A stretch of DNA of 64,000 nucleotides from Viscum album (Eukaryota > Streptophyta > Magnoliopsida > Santalales > Viscaceae). The stretch covers positions 313,368,206 to 313,432,205 of the forward strand of contig OY728119.1 of NCBI GenBank assembly GCA_963277665.1, given 5' to 3'. The notes beneath the pieces were generated by a model that was not told the DNA's origin, searched no databases, and was given only the letters and a program-made list of their open reading frames with translations. This document shows positions 1-11,845 of this stretch, piece by piece. Every line of letters starts with the position of its first letter. Within the stretch, counting starts at the first letter, position 1. Position numbers and translations under genes: made by a program.

Positions 1-3000
1 TCTACTCCACATAGTGGAAAAGGATCATCAGCACCTCCAGAATACTCGGGGAAATCAAATGCTTCACATTCTAAAAGGTTCCAACCACAGGCATCAGGAA
101 AGAAGCTTCTTCACGCTGTGGAAGAATCTCCAGAGGTTGCTGAAGCAGGTCATATGACTATGAGAGGTACCATCACAATAGCATCATCGTTAGTGGCATC
201 ACTTTTCGATACTGCTGCATCTCACTCTTTTATTTCAACTCCTATTGTAAATATACTTAATTTACCCATGGAACTTTTGGATTGTGCGATGGATATTACT
301 ACACTCAGTGGTGTGCCTCTTATTTTTCAAGGAGAATGGGACCCCAGGTCAGGCAGATCCGGACCTTCGTATCCAGATATGGGGAAAATTATATCAGTGA
401 TTACTTTTGATCTTGATAAAGATCCAATGAGTGGTGATATTCCTCCAGTCGTCTCTGAGTTTCCGGAGGTGTTTCCTTCTGACTTCTTTGGTATGACACC
501 GGTAAGGGAGATCTACTTTTCAATTGATTTAATGCCTGTTACTCAACCTATTTCTATCCCTTCTTACCTAATGGCTCCAGCCGAATTAAAAGAACTGAAG
601 TCTAAGTTGGATGATCTTTTTTAGAAAGGTTTTATACGCTCGAGTGTGTCACCCTGGGCAACACCAGTTCTCTTTTCCAAAAAGGCCGATGGTTCTCTAC
701 GCTTATGTATTGATTATCGAAATCTCAATCGAGTTATGATAATGAAAAAATATCCATTACCATGAATTGATGATTTTTTTGAACAATTGAAAGAGGAAAA
801 GTGGTTCTAAAAAATTGATCTTCGATCTGGTTACCATCAGTTGATGATAAAGAAATATGACATTCAGAAAACTGCCTTTCGAAGTAGGTATGGACATTAC
901 GAGTACATTTTCATGCCCTTCAGCCTAACGAATGCTACTGCAGTTTTCATGGCCTTGATGAATCATGTTTTACATGAGTATCTAGATACATTTTTGGTAG
1001 TCTTTGTGGATGACATCCTTGTATACTCCATATTTGAGGAGGATCATGTGCTTTGTCTGAGAATAGTTCTGGGTCTTTTAAGAAATCACTTTATTTATGA
1101 CAATCTTTCAATGTGTGATTTCTGGATCCATGAATTGAAATTCTTGGGACATGTGGTGTCAGAGAAAAGAATATCAGTTGATCCTTAGAAGGTGAAGGAT
1201 GTTATGACTTGGGAACAACCACGAAATGTTTTTGATATTCGGAGCTTCTTGGGCTAAGCAGGATATTATCGTCGATTTGTTAAAGACTTCTCAAAGTTAG
1301 CCTCTCCAATGACTACTCTAACTCGAAAGGGAGTGATGTTTTCCTAGAATGACAAATGTCATAGTTCTTTTGATAAGCTAAAGAGTCTTTTTACAACTGC
1401 ACCGGTGTTAACTCTTCCTGAGTTTGGTGTAGGTTATGTGGTCTTCTATGATGCATAGGGTTCAGGTTTGGGGTGTGTCCTTATGCAAGGTAATCATGTT
1501 GTTGCCTATGGATCTCGTCAGCTTAAGCCTCATGAGAAGAAATATCCTACCCATGACCTTGAACTTGTAGTTGTAATGCACACACATAATTTTTGGAGAC
1601 ATTACATTTATGGAGAAAGGTTTACTCTGTATTCAGATCAAAAGAGCTTGAGTTATATCTTCTCTCAAAAATATTTGAATTTCCGCCAAAGGCTTTGGTT
1701 GGAGTACCTGAAATCTTTCATATTTGAAATTTCCTATACCAAAGGGAAAGGGAATGTAGTTGCAGATGCGTTAAGCAGGAAAAATCCATCACAGGATGTG
1801 AATGAATCTTCAAAAGACTGGAGTTTGATGGCTCTTTTTTCTCAGTTTCATATTGGAGTTTATTGGAAGGGGAATAAAGTTTCTTTAGCCAATGTTCTGA
1901 TGAATTATCCTCTCCTAAAGTTAATTCTTCAGGAACAACAACTGGATGATGAATTCCGTGGAAATAGGGACTCTCTATATGGTGGGGAGACCGACACCTT
2001 GTGGTCGTTCTCCAAAGAGGGTGTTCTGTGTTATTAAAATCGTTATGTTGTGCCGTTATCGGCAAGGAAGGATGTGATGATGGATTTCCATAACTCTCAG
2101 GGGGATATGCACCCAGGGACCACGATGATGTTCTATGATATGCAGCGACAGTTTTGGTGGCCAGTTATGAGACGAGACATTGCTGAGTTTGTATCTCGTT
2201 GCTATACATGCCAGTAGGTGAAATACGAGTAGCAGAAACCTTCGGGTTTTCTTCAACCACTTCCAGTCCCTACATGGAAGTGGGATGAAATCTTAATTGA
2301 AATTGTGGTTGGGTTACCTCAAACCCAGAGGAAGAAGAATGCGATATGGGTTCTGATCGACAGACTGACCAAGTCGGCTAACGTTATACTTATTCTAGAT
2401 ACAACCAAAGTTTAGGAGTTGGGAAATATCTATGTGATAGAAATTGTTCGTTTCCATGGAGTTCCATCTGCAATAGTCTCTAATAGGGATCCTCGGTTTA
2501 AATCTCCCTTTTGGAGAGGCCTTTTGGAGGCACTGGGATCTCAGGTCTGTTTGAGCATGGCCTACCATCCATAGTCAGATGGCCAGATAGTGGGAGCTAT
2601 TCAGATCCTTGAGGACATGCTCTATTCTTGTGTTCTGGACATTGGTTGATCTTGGGATGATCATCTGGGGTTAACTGAGTTTTCTTATAACAACAGTTAT
2701 CAATCTATGATTAAAATGGATCATTTTGAGGCATTATATGGTCATCCATTTAAATATTCCTTATGTTGGTCATATATTGGTGACCGTTCTTTGGTAGGAC
2801 TGAGTTTGGTCCAAGAGGCGACATCTAAGATCCAGTTGATTCGTCAGAGAATGATGACAGCGCAATGTTGGTGCATGTGTTATGCTGACCGTCACCATAG
2901 ACCTTCATAGTTATCAGATAGTGACCAGGTGTTCTTGAAAGTTTCACCCCGTTTAGGTCTTCGACGGCTTGGGAGGCAAGGGAAGCTTTCTCCTCATTTT

Positions 3001-3351
3001 GTGGGACCTTTTGAGGTTGTTGGTCTTGTGGGAAAAGTTGCTTACTGTCTAGATCTACCACCACAGCTGAGTTAGATACATAACGTGTTCCATATATCGC
3101 AGCTTTGGAAGTACCTCTCCGATCCATCTCATGTTGTGATCTGGAGTGATCTTGAAATTGAACTAGATTTTTCGGTGACTGAACGACTAGTCAGGATTTT
3201 TTATTCTGAGACCAAGGTACCTTGTAGGTGAATGACACCTATGGTCCACATACTATGGCACCATGGTTCAGATTTTAATGAGATGTGGGAAAGGGAGGCA
3301 CTAATGAGAAAGCAGTGGCCTCATCTTTTTGGCATGGAGGTTTCATTATAG
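1..3351 (+). pseudogene. Degraded Ty3/gypsy chromovirus gag-pol remnant (family A)
   Basis: Pieces of one polyprotein follow in order. The frame is open from base 1 and reaches a protease with an [11 protein letters not shown] motif near 205-240. RT follows at about 430-1250, with the palm motif FVDDILVYS near 1004-1030. RNase H runs about 1430-1790 and ends in ADALSR. Integrase runs about 2080-2900, with an HPG...CYTC zinc region and a core around SNRDPRF. The GPF segment is near 3000-3060. A chromodomain-like tail ends in WPHLF with the last stop at 3349-3351. Known role: copying RNA to DNA, integration, and chromatin targeting by the chromodomain. At least a dozen in-frame stops and small frame changes break it, several at places where relatives have Gln or Trp. 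Gag and the 5' LTR lie left of the window. The clade (chromovirus, probably Tekay/Del-like) is fairly sure from motif order and spacing; the exact lineage is not. Confidence 0.88.
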
Positions 3352-3378
3352 GATTTCTGGGGACAGAAAGGTCTTATG

Positions 3379-3388
3379 GTGGGGAGGT
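3379..3388 (+). other. Polypurine tract of family A element
   Basis: A purine-rich run (ggtggggagg) lies just before the LTR start and just after the pol stop, where plus-strand DNA priming occurs in Ty3/gypsy elements. Confidence 0.6.
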
Positions 3389-5548
3389 TGTAACATCCCG
3401 TTACATATTCAGGTACTTTTGATGTCTCCAAGTGCCTCTGTTTTGGAGGAGTTTCTTGGGGGTTCGTTTGGGTGAAATTTCAAGTAAAACAAAAAGTCAA
3501 TGACATGTTCATGGTTAGCGCACGATTTTATAAATCGTGCGATCAAACCGTGCCAACCTAGCAGCACTGGACAGTGGGGTTCGCATGGTGTGCACACCAT
3601 TTGGTAAACTATGTGACTAAATCATGTGGACCAGTAACCCTAGCCGGTGAGATCTGCATGGTGTGCACACAGTTTGACAAACTGTGTGGACAAACCCGTG
3701 CAGTCACTTAATATTAGATCCTTAAATTGTGGATCTCGGATGTTTTTCCACTAAATTCTTCATTTTTCCTCCTAGGTGGCCCTAAATGGGGTTTTTTTCT
3801 TCTATTGGGGTCAGATAGGGTTCTTCCTTTGTTAAGGAGGTGATCCCAAGGCTCCTCTTGGTGAATGAAACTGGGATTCTCAAGGTATGTGATCGTTCTT
3901 CTTCTTTCTTGATCAGTTTCATAGATATACTTAGATCTACTTCCCCCTTCCCTTGATTTCTTATATCTATGCCCATTATGGATAGATATAAGTGTTTAAA
4001 TAAAAAAATGAAGAGTTTTCATCTTTTTCATTCTAGGGGAAGGGATCTAGGATGGGTTTTTCGAGAATCAACTGTGATTCTTGAGTGTTCTTCAACTGTT
4101 GTGGTTTTGGTCAAAACATTCGAGGTAGCTGGTTCCGTCCCGACTTGCCGAATTGATTATCTTCATTGCTTGATTTATTACACTTGTTTATTTTAATTCA
4201 ATTACTTTTAATTGAGATATTTGAATTGGTTTTGGCATGAGTATTTGGAAAACCCCCAATTCCATTGATTTGGGGTGTGTGTATGTCTGTTTATGAAAAT
4301 TGGATAATTTAAATTGTGGAATTTATGGTATGTATTTGATGGAAATTTTTTCAATTGAATTTTTAATTTCAATTGTGGAAATAAATTTTGAATTTATGGA
4401 ATTGGTTTTGAATGGATGTCAAACTGGTGAAAATGGATTAAAATATTTTGACAGAAACCCATTGGTTTTATTTTGCGAAAAGGCATGTTTTTGAATAAAA
4501 CCTATTGTGGTTTTAAATGGAATGGAATTGGAACTCGGAAATGGAAGAATGTGATTGATAATATTTTAATCATTCTTAAAATATTTTTCCCATCATGTAA
4601 GAGCACATGAAATCCTTAGGTCGTTAGTGAGTTATTTGGATACACATTATGATAAGACAACATTCTAAAACATACTTGCGGAGGGTCACATCCCCGATGG
4701 GTTGGTGACGAGTGTCCTTTGGCCAGTGTCATAGGGACGTGTGTATACACATTTTTATGAGTTCACATAAAGAGTTCAAAATCCCATAACTGATTAATTC
4801 TATCACACATTTTGGCTGATGACCATGTTGCACGTCTAAATATTTATATGTGATGTATAAATGTTTTCTAATGCTTTTGGATAGCTTTACATGCATGTTG
4901 ATTTTACAGAAACTTTTTTATGTAACTATTTATATTTAAGACATTGTCTTTAAAGTATTTCATCATTGTAAAACCTTGCTTGGTGAAATTTCATTTACTT
5001 GAAAATGTATATCATGATTTGTTAAAATATGATTTCCTTTTTCCAAACCTGTTTACTTTAAAAAAATTAATTATTTCTTTGGATAATCTTTATTTGGAAT
5101 CTGTTATGGAATCTCTGGTAGTATCCTACTAGGCTTAGGCTCACACCCTACTTTTTCCTTCAGGTGTTTGTATACCTCCTTCTTCCAGGTTCGTGCAAGG
5201 GGAAAGGATCACATAGAGGTAGATCTAGAAGTTGAGTTTTCACCATGGTGAGTTGTTTCCTCAGGGACTTTGGGGTGGTTGTCCTGTTTTATGTACTTGG
5301 GTTATAGTAATTTGGGATTTCTGTGCCTCTTTGTTTTCTGGTAAAATGCTCCCAGTGGTGTTTCTTTATTCTGAATACTGTTTGTTTCACTTTTTCTTCT
5401 GCATCCTTGTCGAAAATTTGTTCCCACTTGTATGTTGTACGATGCCAGGTGCTAGTCGCAGACCCATGGGGATCGGGAACGCCCTTCAGGCTATGTCAAG
5501 GCCAGCTCGGTTATCGGGTTACCAGGGTACCCGGGCTGGTTCGTGATA
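3389..5548 (+). repeat. 3' LTR of family A chromovirus
   Basis: It begins with TGTAACATCCCG directly after the purine tract, typical of chromovirus LTRs. The right end is set where recognisable copia gag coding starts (5549) and by similarity to the end of a related minus-strand LTR at 48664-48770: both carry a block of the form CC-T/C-ATGGGGAT-C/T-GGGAACG near the end. Length is about 2.16 kb. The U3 part has a cluster of palindromes. Short ORFs inside it (for example 5232-5546) are not supported as genes. The right edge is good to perhaps 10 bases. Confidence 0.7.
3520..3688. repeat. Palindrome cluster in family A LTR U3
   Basis: Three perfect inverted repeats lie within 170 bases. 3520-3540 has a 9-bp stem with loop TAT (arm gcacgattt). 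3585-3600 is a 16-base perfect palindrome centred on GTGCAC. 3666-3688 has a 10-bp stem with loop GAC (arm cacacagttt). The last two belong to a diverged direct repeat whose units both begin gcatggtgtgcacac. Tekay/Del-type LTRs often carry such palindromes; their role is unknown. Confidence 0.75.
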
Positions 5549-6650
5549 TGAAAAGTGAAACAATTATTTATGAAAATCATCAATAGTATTCAATCTATTG
5601 GAGAAAATAGACTTAATGAATTAATACTTCTAGACAAGATAATTGATATTATAGCCAATAATTGGGAATTTAAATTACATCTATTGATGAAAATATAAAA
5701 TTATCTAACATCATTCTTGTTGAGTTATTTGGAACTCTTCTTCAGCATGAAACAAGAATGAAGAGAGATGCATACTTTAATATGAAGATGAATGGTAATG
5801 GAATTGTTGATTTCACTATAACATCTAAATCCATGAGTTTGGAAAGAGAAATTACGTATAAAGAATAGAATGCTATTGTAGTATCCAAATAACATGAAAG
5901 TGATCAGTCTAAGAATGAACAAGCCAATCTTCCTTGAAGGATGAACAATATTTTGGGAAAGAAATATTTTCTGTATCGGTATTAGAAGAAAAAGTGAATG
6001 GACATGAAATATTTTGAAGTAACTTGTTATGAATTCAAATGGACCAGCCATATTATACTTGATTGTCCTATACTCAAGAGAAAATTAATGTGGGATATGA
6101 ATTATAAAATAATTATAACGAAGAACTAAAAATCTAAATCAAATAATGTCTTGAATGCTAAGGACACCTGGAGTGACAGTGGTAGTGACTCTTCATATGA
6201 ATCTACAGAATATGAATCTTTTAGTTAGGAGAATATTTGTCTTATAGCAAGATTACCTATTAAAAATCATTGTCTTAAGCTCAGGTGCACAATGTTGAAT
6301 ATTTAACCAATTCTTATTTAAATTAAAACTTTACTAAGGATGAATATTATGATTCATCAGATGAAGAATCTTCCTCATAAGAAGATAATTCCTTATATTC
6401 GTTTAGAAAAGTTTCATGATTTTTTAAATTACTTGAGAATGTGAACTGCAATATAAAAAATATAAAGAATGTAAATTCTATAATTTCTATTTTAACAAAA
6501 TATGTATCATATATTTCAAAGGATCATAAGAAAAAAACTAATGATTCCAAAAATATTTCTAATAATCATGAAAACATTAATTTTGAGAAGGATAAAATTT
6601 CAATAGATATTGAAATTTTATTTATAAGAATATTTTTTAAGGGATAACTA
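5549..6650 (+). pseudogene. Ty1/copia gag remnant (copia-1), 5' truncated
   Basis: Translated in shifting frames, this matches the UBN2-type copia gag. There is an INSIQSIGENRLNEL-like segment at about 5580-5620, ELFGTLLQHE near 5715-5750, and a degenerate zinc knuckle (CYEFKWTSHIILDCP, with CX2C reduced) near 6030-6070. An acidic serine-rich tail with DTWSDSGSDSSYES lies near 6160-6215, followed by ENICLIA. Gag would form the particle and bind element RNA. Frameshifts and stops are frequent, so nothing functional remains. It begins abruptly at the end of the family A LTR, which suggests the family A element inserted into this gag and the copia 5' part lies left of the window. The tail style suggests a SIRE/Tork-like lineage. 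Confidence 0.75.
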
Positions 6651-7084
6651 AAACTCTAAGACTAATGACTTTGTGGATAAAAAATTTATCATCAGCCTAA
6701 AATATCAAATATTTTTCCATAGAGAAACATTGATCAAATTTCACTTCTTGAAGGAAAAAATTTGAAAATATGTATTCTCAAACTTTATCCTCTTAGTAAT
6801 ATTTATAGATATGGTTATACTTATTCAAAACCTATTTTTATTTATAAGTATTTTGAACCCCGAAGTGATCATTATTGCACAAAGTGATAATGTGGTGGAA
6901 AATGGGGGAAAATTGATCTTTGAATAAAACCCAATATATAGTTTTTCATAATGATAATTATTGTGATAAAATTTGTGTAACTATGATTTTACTTTCTACC
7001 AGTTAAATATCCAAGAATATTTTGATTCCAAAAGTCTAAATATATTATATCAAGAAAATAAATAAATTACCCAAAACAATACAT

Positions 7085-7330
7085 GGTACATCGATAGTAA
7101 ATTTTCCCAGAACATGACTGGTATCAAAAACCTATTTAAAAAGAATATCCAGTTGAAAGGAGGAAAAGAAACTTTCAGAGAATATGAATAGAGAGAAATT
7201 GTTGGTATATGTAACGTTGTTCTTTATTGAAACACTTTAATTTCAAATGTTTTATTTGTTAATGGTATTAATCCCAACATTATAGGCATAAGATAATTAT
7301 GTCATGAAGTCTACCTTGTGAATTTTAGGT
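7085..7330 (+). pseudogene. Copia-1 protease / pre-integrase fragment
   Basis: The translation WYIDSKFSQNMTGIKNLF (from about 7092) matches the copia protease region that usually reads W-x-x-DSG-C/A-S-x-HMTG. The catalytic DSG is changed to DSK here. About 100 bases downstream, SNVLFVNGINPNIIGI resembles the conserved NVLYVPGLKxNLISV-type block that follows protease in copia polyproteins. The sequence then breaks off and most of the integrase and RT are missing. Confidence 0.65.
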
Positions 7331-7452
7331 TTGATTAATGATTAGTACACAATTCTAAGGAATAGTTTTTTCTCTCTTCATATTGGCATGAGAATGTTTA
7401 TACACAAAAAATAGACGGCCTTTAAAGACAAGATATACCTTTCCTTGGTGAA

Positions 7453-7662
7453 ATGGAGGGTCATAAAAAACCCTTCTCATCACTCTTGTGTAATGAAAAA
7501 GTTTTTAGACATCACATTATTAGGGTTCAAACACTTAAAAGAGATATCATTCTTCAATTTATCGGAACACAAAACCTACATCCTGACATTTTAACAAAAT
7601 CCTTACCCGATGATAGATTTGAACTCATTAAAGACATGTTAAGAATGATAATCGTAATGTAA
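7453..7662 (+). pseudogene. Copia-1 RNase H C-terminus and polyprotein end
   Basis: This open stretch encodes RHHIIRVQTLKRDIILQF followed by a THNxxDILTK-like block (NLHPDILTKSLPDDRF). That is the characteristic end of copia RNase H, usually of the form KHIxxxxHxIRxxVxxG...DxxTKxLPxxxF. The stop at 7660-7662 is about where copia polyproteins end. Only about 120 bases separate it from the protease-proximal fragment, so about 3 kb of integrase and RT were lost by internal deletion. The 70 residues are uninterrupted, better preserved than their surroundings. Confidence 0.75.
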
Positions 7663-9249
7663 TCATAAAAATTAACATTTTATAAAACTAACTTCTAACA
7701 TTATGTAACCCTTTTTCATAGGGGGAGTACACATGTTTATTTTTTTTATTTCCTTAATAATATTTTTTCAGAATCTAATTTTTTTATTCCTTAGTATACA
7801 ATTTCGTGAATCAATTTTTTTACCTTAATGATATTTTTAGAATATAAACTCTTCTTTCCCTAATAAAATTTTCTAGAACCCATGTTCTTCATGAAGAACC
7901 TTGTAATTGTTGAAAATTCTTTCTGAGTAATCTTGATGGTATTTTACTTCCAAAAATCTCCATAATTTTATATTTTACATGATAGTATTTCTATAAAATT
8001 TTAAGAAAACCTAATTGGATTCAATTTCAGTAAATCTTATTTCTTTACATTTCCCATAAAACCTATAAAGATTAGAATCTATACATTTATCTTCAAATAT
8101 CAACTGTCAGATTAGATCAAGATAATATCGAATATGTGGAAGAATTGAAAGACACTCCTATAGAGAAAGATGTTTCAGATAACAAAGTATCACCATCTAT
8201 GGGAAATAGATTTGTGATTGATTATTTGAAGAAACATTTTGATTCAATACTATTATTCCAAAATATAGAATCCTAGTGTCATCTTATTCAATAGTCAGAC
8301 AACACGAAGAAAGATTTTATAATTTTTTTATAGAAAAGTTAATCAAGAAAGAATCGATTTTAAAACCATCATGATCTACGATGAAGCTCATCAAATGTCA
8401 TGAAATAATATTATAACCCAGTCAATGTCATTATTTGATGATAATTATTTAGTTGTGGATTATATAGTTTTAGTCAAATATTCCTTTAGCATGTTTGATG
8501 AGAAGTTCACAAATCTTTCTTAAAGGATTAATCATGAGAAATTATATTGAATTCATGATGTTAAAGATCTCTATGGAAGGATAAATTTCATTTCAATTAA
8601 CCAGAAGAGTTAATGGGATACAACATATTGGTTCGTAGAGAAATACAAGTCGCAAGAATTAGTTATCAAGTCATAATAAGAAAGGATTCAGTTTCCTCAG
8701 AAGAAGAACCATGGGAAGGATGACCTAATCATTCAGTTCCATGAATATAATAAGAAGATAAAGAAGTTAAAGGCCATCCTCAAGAAGGTTTTTTCAGAGA
8801 ATAGTAACTATGATTAATTATCATAAAACTCTGATATATTTTTGGTATTAAAATATTTCATTCAATGTTAATGAAATAAATTTTTAATAATTTGTTTTCT
8901 ATGCATCATTTTCTAACCTTTCAGGTATAAATTGTTTTCTTCCTCTTCATTCCTATTTTAAAAGTCACAATGTTGGAGAAATGTCTTAAAAAATTATCAT
9001 ATTTAGGGGTTGTTTACTCAAAATAATAATTTTTTAAGAATGGTAGAGCTTAATATTAAAGGAAAAATTCTTAAGAAAATGAATGCCTTTTTCAAGATTG
9101 TTTCTTAAGACAAATAATATTACCCTTAAGGTAAAAAAACTAAGGTGGGGTTAATCATATTCCCTAAGGCAGAAATATGAGAGGGGTAAGTTTTTATTTC
9201 ATTATTTAGAAACAAAATAATTTTTTTTGAAAATTAGTTTATGCTTTCC
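7663..9249 (+). other. 3' internal region of copia-1, decayed
   Basis: AT-rich DNA between the polyprotein stop and the next purine tract. A first purine-rich block (catagggggagt) lies at 7717-7728. About 8100-8280 gives a short readable stretch (VEELKDTPIEKDVS) I cannot assign; SIRE-type copia elements may carry an extra ORF here. Further decayed coding-like stretches occur near 8560-8810. I see no intact gene. Confidence 0.4.
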
Positions 9250-9263
9250 AAAAAGTGGGAGAT
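9250..9263 (+). other. Polypurine tract of copia-1
   Basis: The run aaaaagtgggagat followed by TGTTATG has the classic copia form, a purine run ending GGGAGATTGTT at the 3' LTR boundary. Confidence 0.65.
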
Positions 9264-11020
9264 TGTTATGTCAATAAGATATCTTATTACGTCAACATTC
9301 CATTATGTTATGAAAATAACAAACACTTTTTTCCATAAAATATTTTTACCTTCTCTACGGAAAATTTTCTTCTTAATCTTTAACTTGATCTTATATGTTA
9401 TGGTTAATATTCCTTTTCTAAGAGTAACTTTTTATGACCAAATTACCTTATGAATAATTAGATCCTTATCTAAACATCATATACTTAATGTTAATTAGAT
9501 ACCATGTCTCATGGTTTTTAAATTCTGATCCCATCTAATATCATACACCATATTTTTCAGATTCTTTACACTATGTTTCACTGAAATCAGACTCCGTATT
9601 CTCAGAAATTTTGACTTTGAATTCTCTAAAATTATGAATCCAATTTCTCAAAACCTTTGACTCTGAATTCTCTGAAATTAAAACTATGAATTCTGAGAAA
9701 TTTAGAATCCAATTTATTAATAATTTTTACTCTGTATTGTTGAAAATTGTGATTTTAAATTCTAATAAATTCAGTCATTGAATTCTCATAGATTCTGACT
9801 CTGAATTCTTATAAATTCTTACTCCAAATTCATATAAATTCTGATTCAGTTTCCTAATAAAATCAGACTACGTTTTGACATAAATTCAGACTCTATTTCC
9901 CCATAAAATGAGACGATATTTTCATATAATTTCAGACTCTTTTTTTAAACATTTTCAGACTCCAATATTCACTATATTTTAAATCTAAATATTTATACTT
10001 GTTAATGATTCATATTTTCTTTATGATATTCTTCAAAATATATCAGATTCCTGTTTAAATAAGTTTTTTAAATTTTTGAATATTGTCTTACATTAAACGA
10101 TGTCATATAATTTGTTTCTAGCTAACCATTTTCTAAGTGACACATGTACATGTCCCTCTGATATTTGAGGGAAAATATGACTATTGTCGTAGGAGATGAC
10201 TGTTGAGATTATTTTCTATAAATACCCCAACCATTTGAAGATTTCAAGACATACGTTGAGATATGAATACACAACACACATATAGAGATTACATAACGTG
10301 ATGTTGTGATGTGATTTTTAGAGAGAGAGACTCACATAATTTGTTCAATCTATGAACATCTTGTTCAACCATGAAGAAATTGTTCATCATAGTGTGACTC
10401 TAATTTTCACTTTGTACAATCAATGTATTATGAGTATAAGAAGTCAAAGGTTCCACCTACCTTAATGTTTGAGTACTTATAGTGATAGAAAGAGAGAGGT
10501 GTCAACTACCTTAATTTTTGAGGGCTTGTAGGGATATCAAGAAACACTCTAATATGATTATCGAATTATTAACATGGTGTCAGTAAGACATATTATCTTG
10601 AATGTATTAATCATGGGAACTCTATACATGGTTGTTGGATACGCTTCTCTTTGGGATAAAAGATTTTATACTTGTTTACTTGTTTTTTTACATGTTTTAT
10701 TTATGTTTCAATTTTATTAAAGAAAGTATAACATTCTTATACTTTCATATACTTGTATATTCACATAAATAAGACTATATACATTTTAAGGTGTAATATT
10801 TCCCTAAGAAATTTTTTTTTAAATTTATTTAAAGGGTCTATATTTTTTTATCCAAATTATGATTATTTCTTAGTTAAGAACCAAACAGGGTCTGTGAATC
10901 TATCTTTTGTAACTTTATTAAACATTATTAGCTTAAGGATAAAAATGAGAGGTTATTAACCTATAATTACCCCCTCTTTTAATTTATAATCTAAATCAAT
11001 ATTTCGATCGTACACTCACT
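9264..11020 (+). repeat. Probable 3' LTR of copia-1
   Basis: It starts TGTTATGTC immediately after a copia-type purine tract. A TATAAATA box at 10217-10224 is a good candidate transcription start region. The end is uncertain. A pyrimidine-rich block (taccccctctt) at about 10969-10979 followed by gatcgtacactca resembles the usual end of long copia LTRs, so I place it near 11020. From 9540 to 9960 the LTR holds many imperfect copies of a short word like attctgactctgaattc, a degenerate simple repeat. Confidence 0.5.
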
Positions 11021-11845
11021 TGAGGAAAATTTTGATTCACAATTATGGTATTATTTTAATTCCATATAAAAATTTTAAAGGATAATGATTAGAGATAGGA
11101 GTTTCTAGTGGGAACACCATTCCATGAAAGGTTATGAATATGATCATAGTGACTCTCTATGAAGGAAAATGGAAATCTAGTCCAATATTTGGTATTTTCT
11201 AAACTTAATTCATTATATTGTTCCACCTATTCAAAATGATAAGAACATTAACGATGAAGAGAAATGATTGGGGACCTATAAATCTTAACATCATCTAAAA
11301 ATGGGGGGACAATATTTGAAATAGGAATCTCAAAAGTTGTTTTTATTGAAGAGATTATCTTCTTCTAATAGAAATTATTAACACATCATAGAAGTCACCA
11401 GTGAAACATGATGAGGAGTATAAGAACCGAGAATCTAAACAAATCGCACTACCTTGTTGTTAATGATTAGTGGGTGTAAAAATTATAAATATTTAATAAT
11501 ATACAGAGGTGATTTTTTATAGAGATTTTTTTTTTGATGTTTGAGTATAAAGGAAAGGATCACCACATCATTGTGAATTCATAATGTTCATTTTGAGAAG
11601 TAATAAAAACATTGAGGTATTTTTTACTATTTCTTTAGAAGATAATAATGGATTCTCTAATGTGAGGTGTAGTTATAACAAAATAGGTTCCATGACTGCA
11701 TATGTATATCCATTTTATGAAAAAAAATTACACTTTGATTGGATCTAATAATATGGCTCTATTATTTGTAAAAGAGCCTCTTAAAATGATCTCTAAAGTC
11801 ATTTTGTCTCATAAATGGTGTTTTAGATACTCAAGATCATGTAAT
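11021..11845. other. AT-rich spacer between copia-1 and copia-2
   Basis: No gene or clear domain. It contains a purine-rich patch (aaaatggggggac) near 11298-11310 that may be the end of another copia remnant. Confidence 0.3.

Noticed and set aside
10574..10587. Possible primer binding site (tggtgtcagtaag) that would give a purine tract-LTR-primer site arrangement, as in tandem or circular elements
   Set aside because: DNA after it still looks like the end part of a copia LTR, with a pyrimidine-rich block near 10970, and no gag follows, so it is more likely internal to the LTR.
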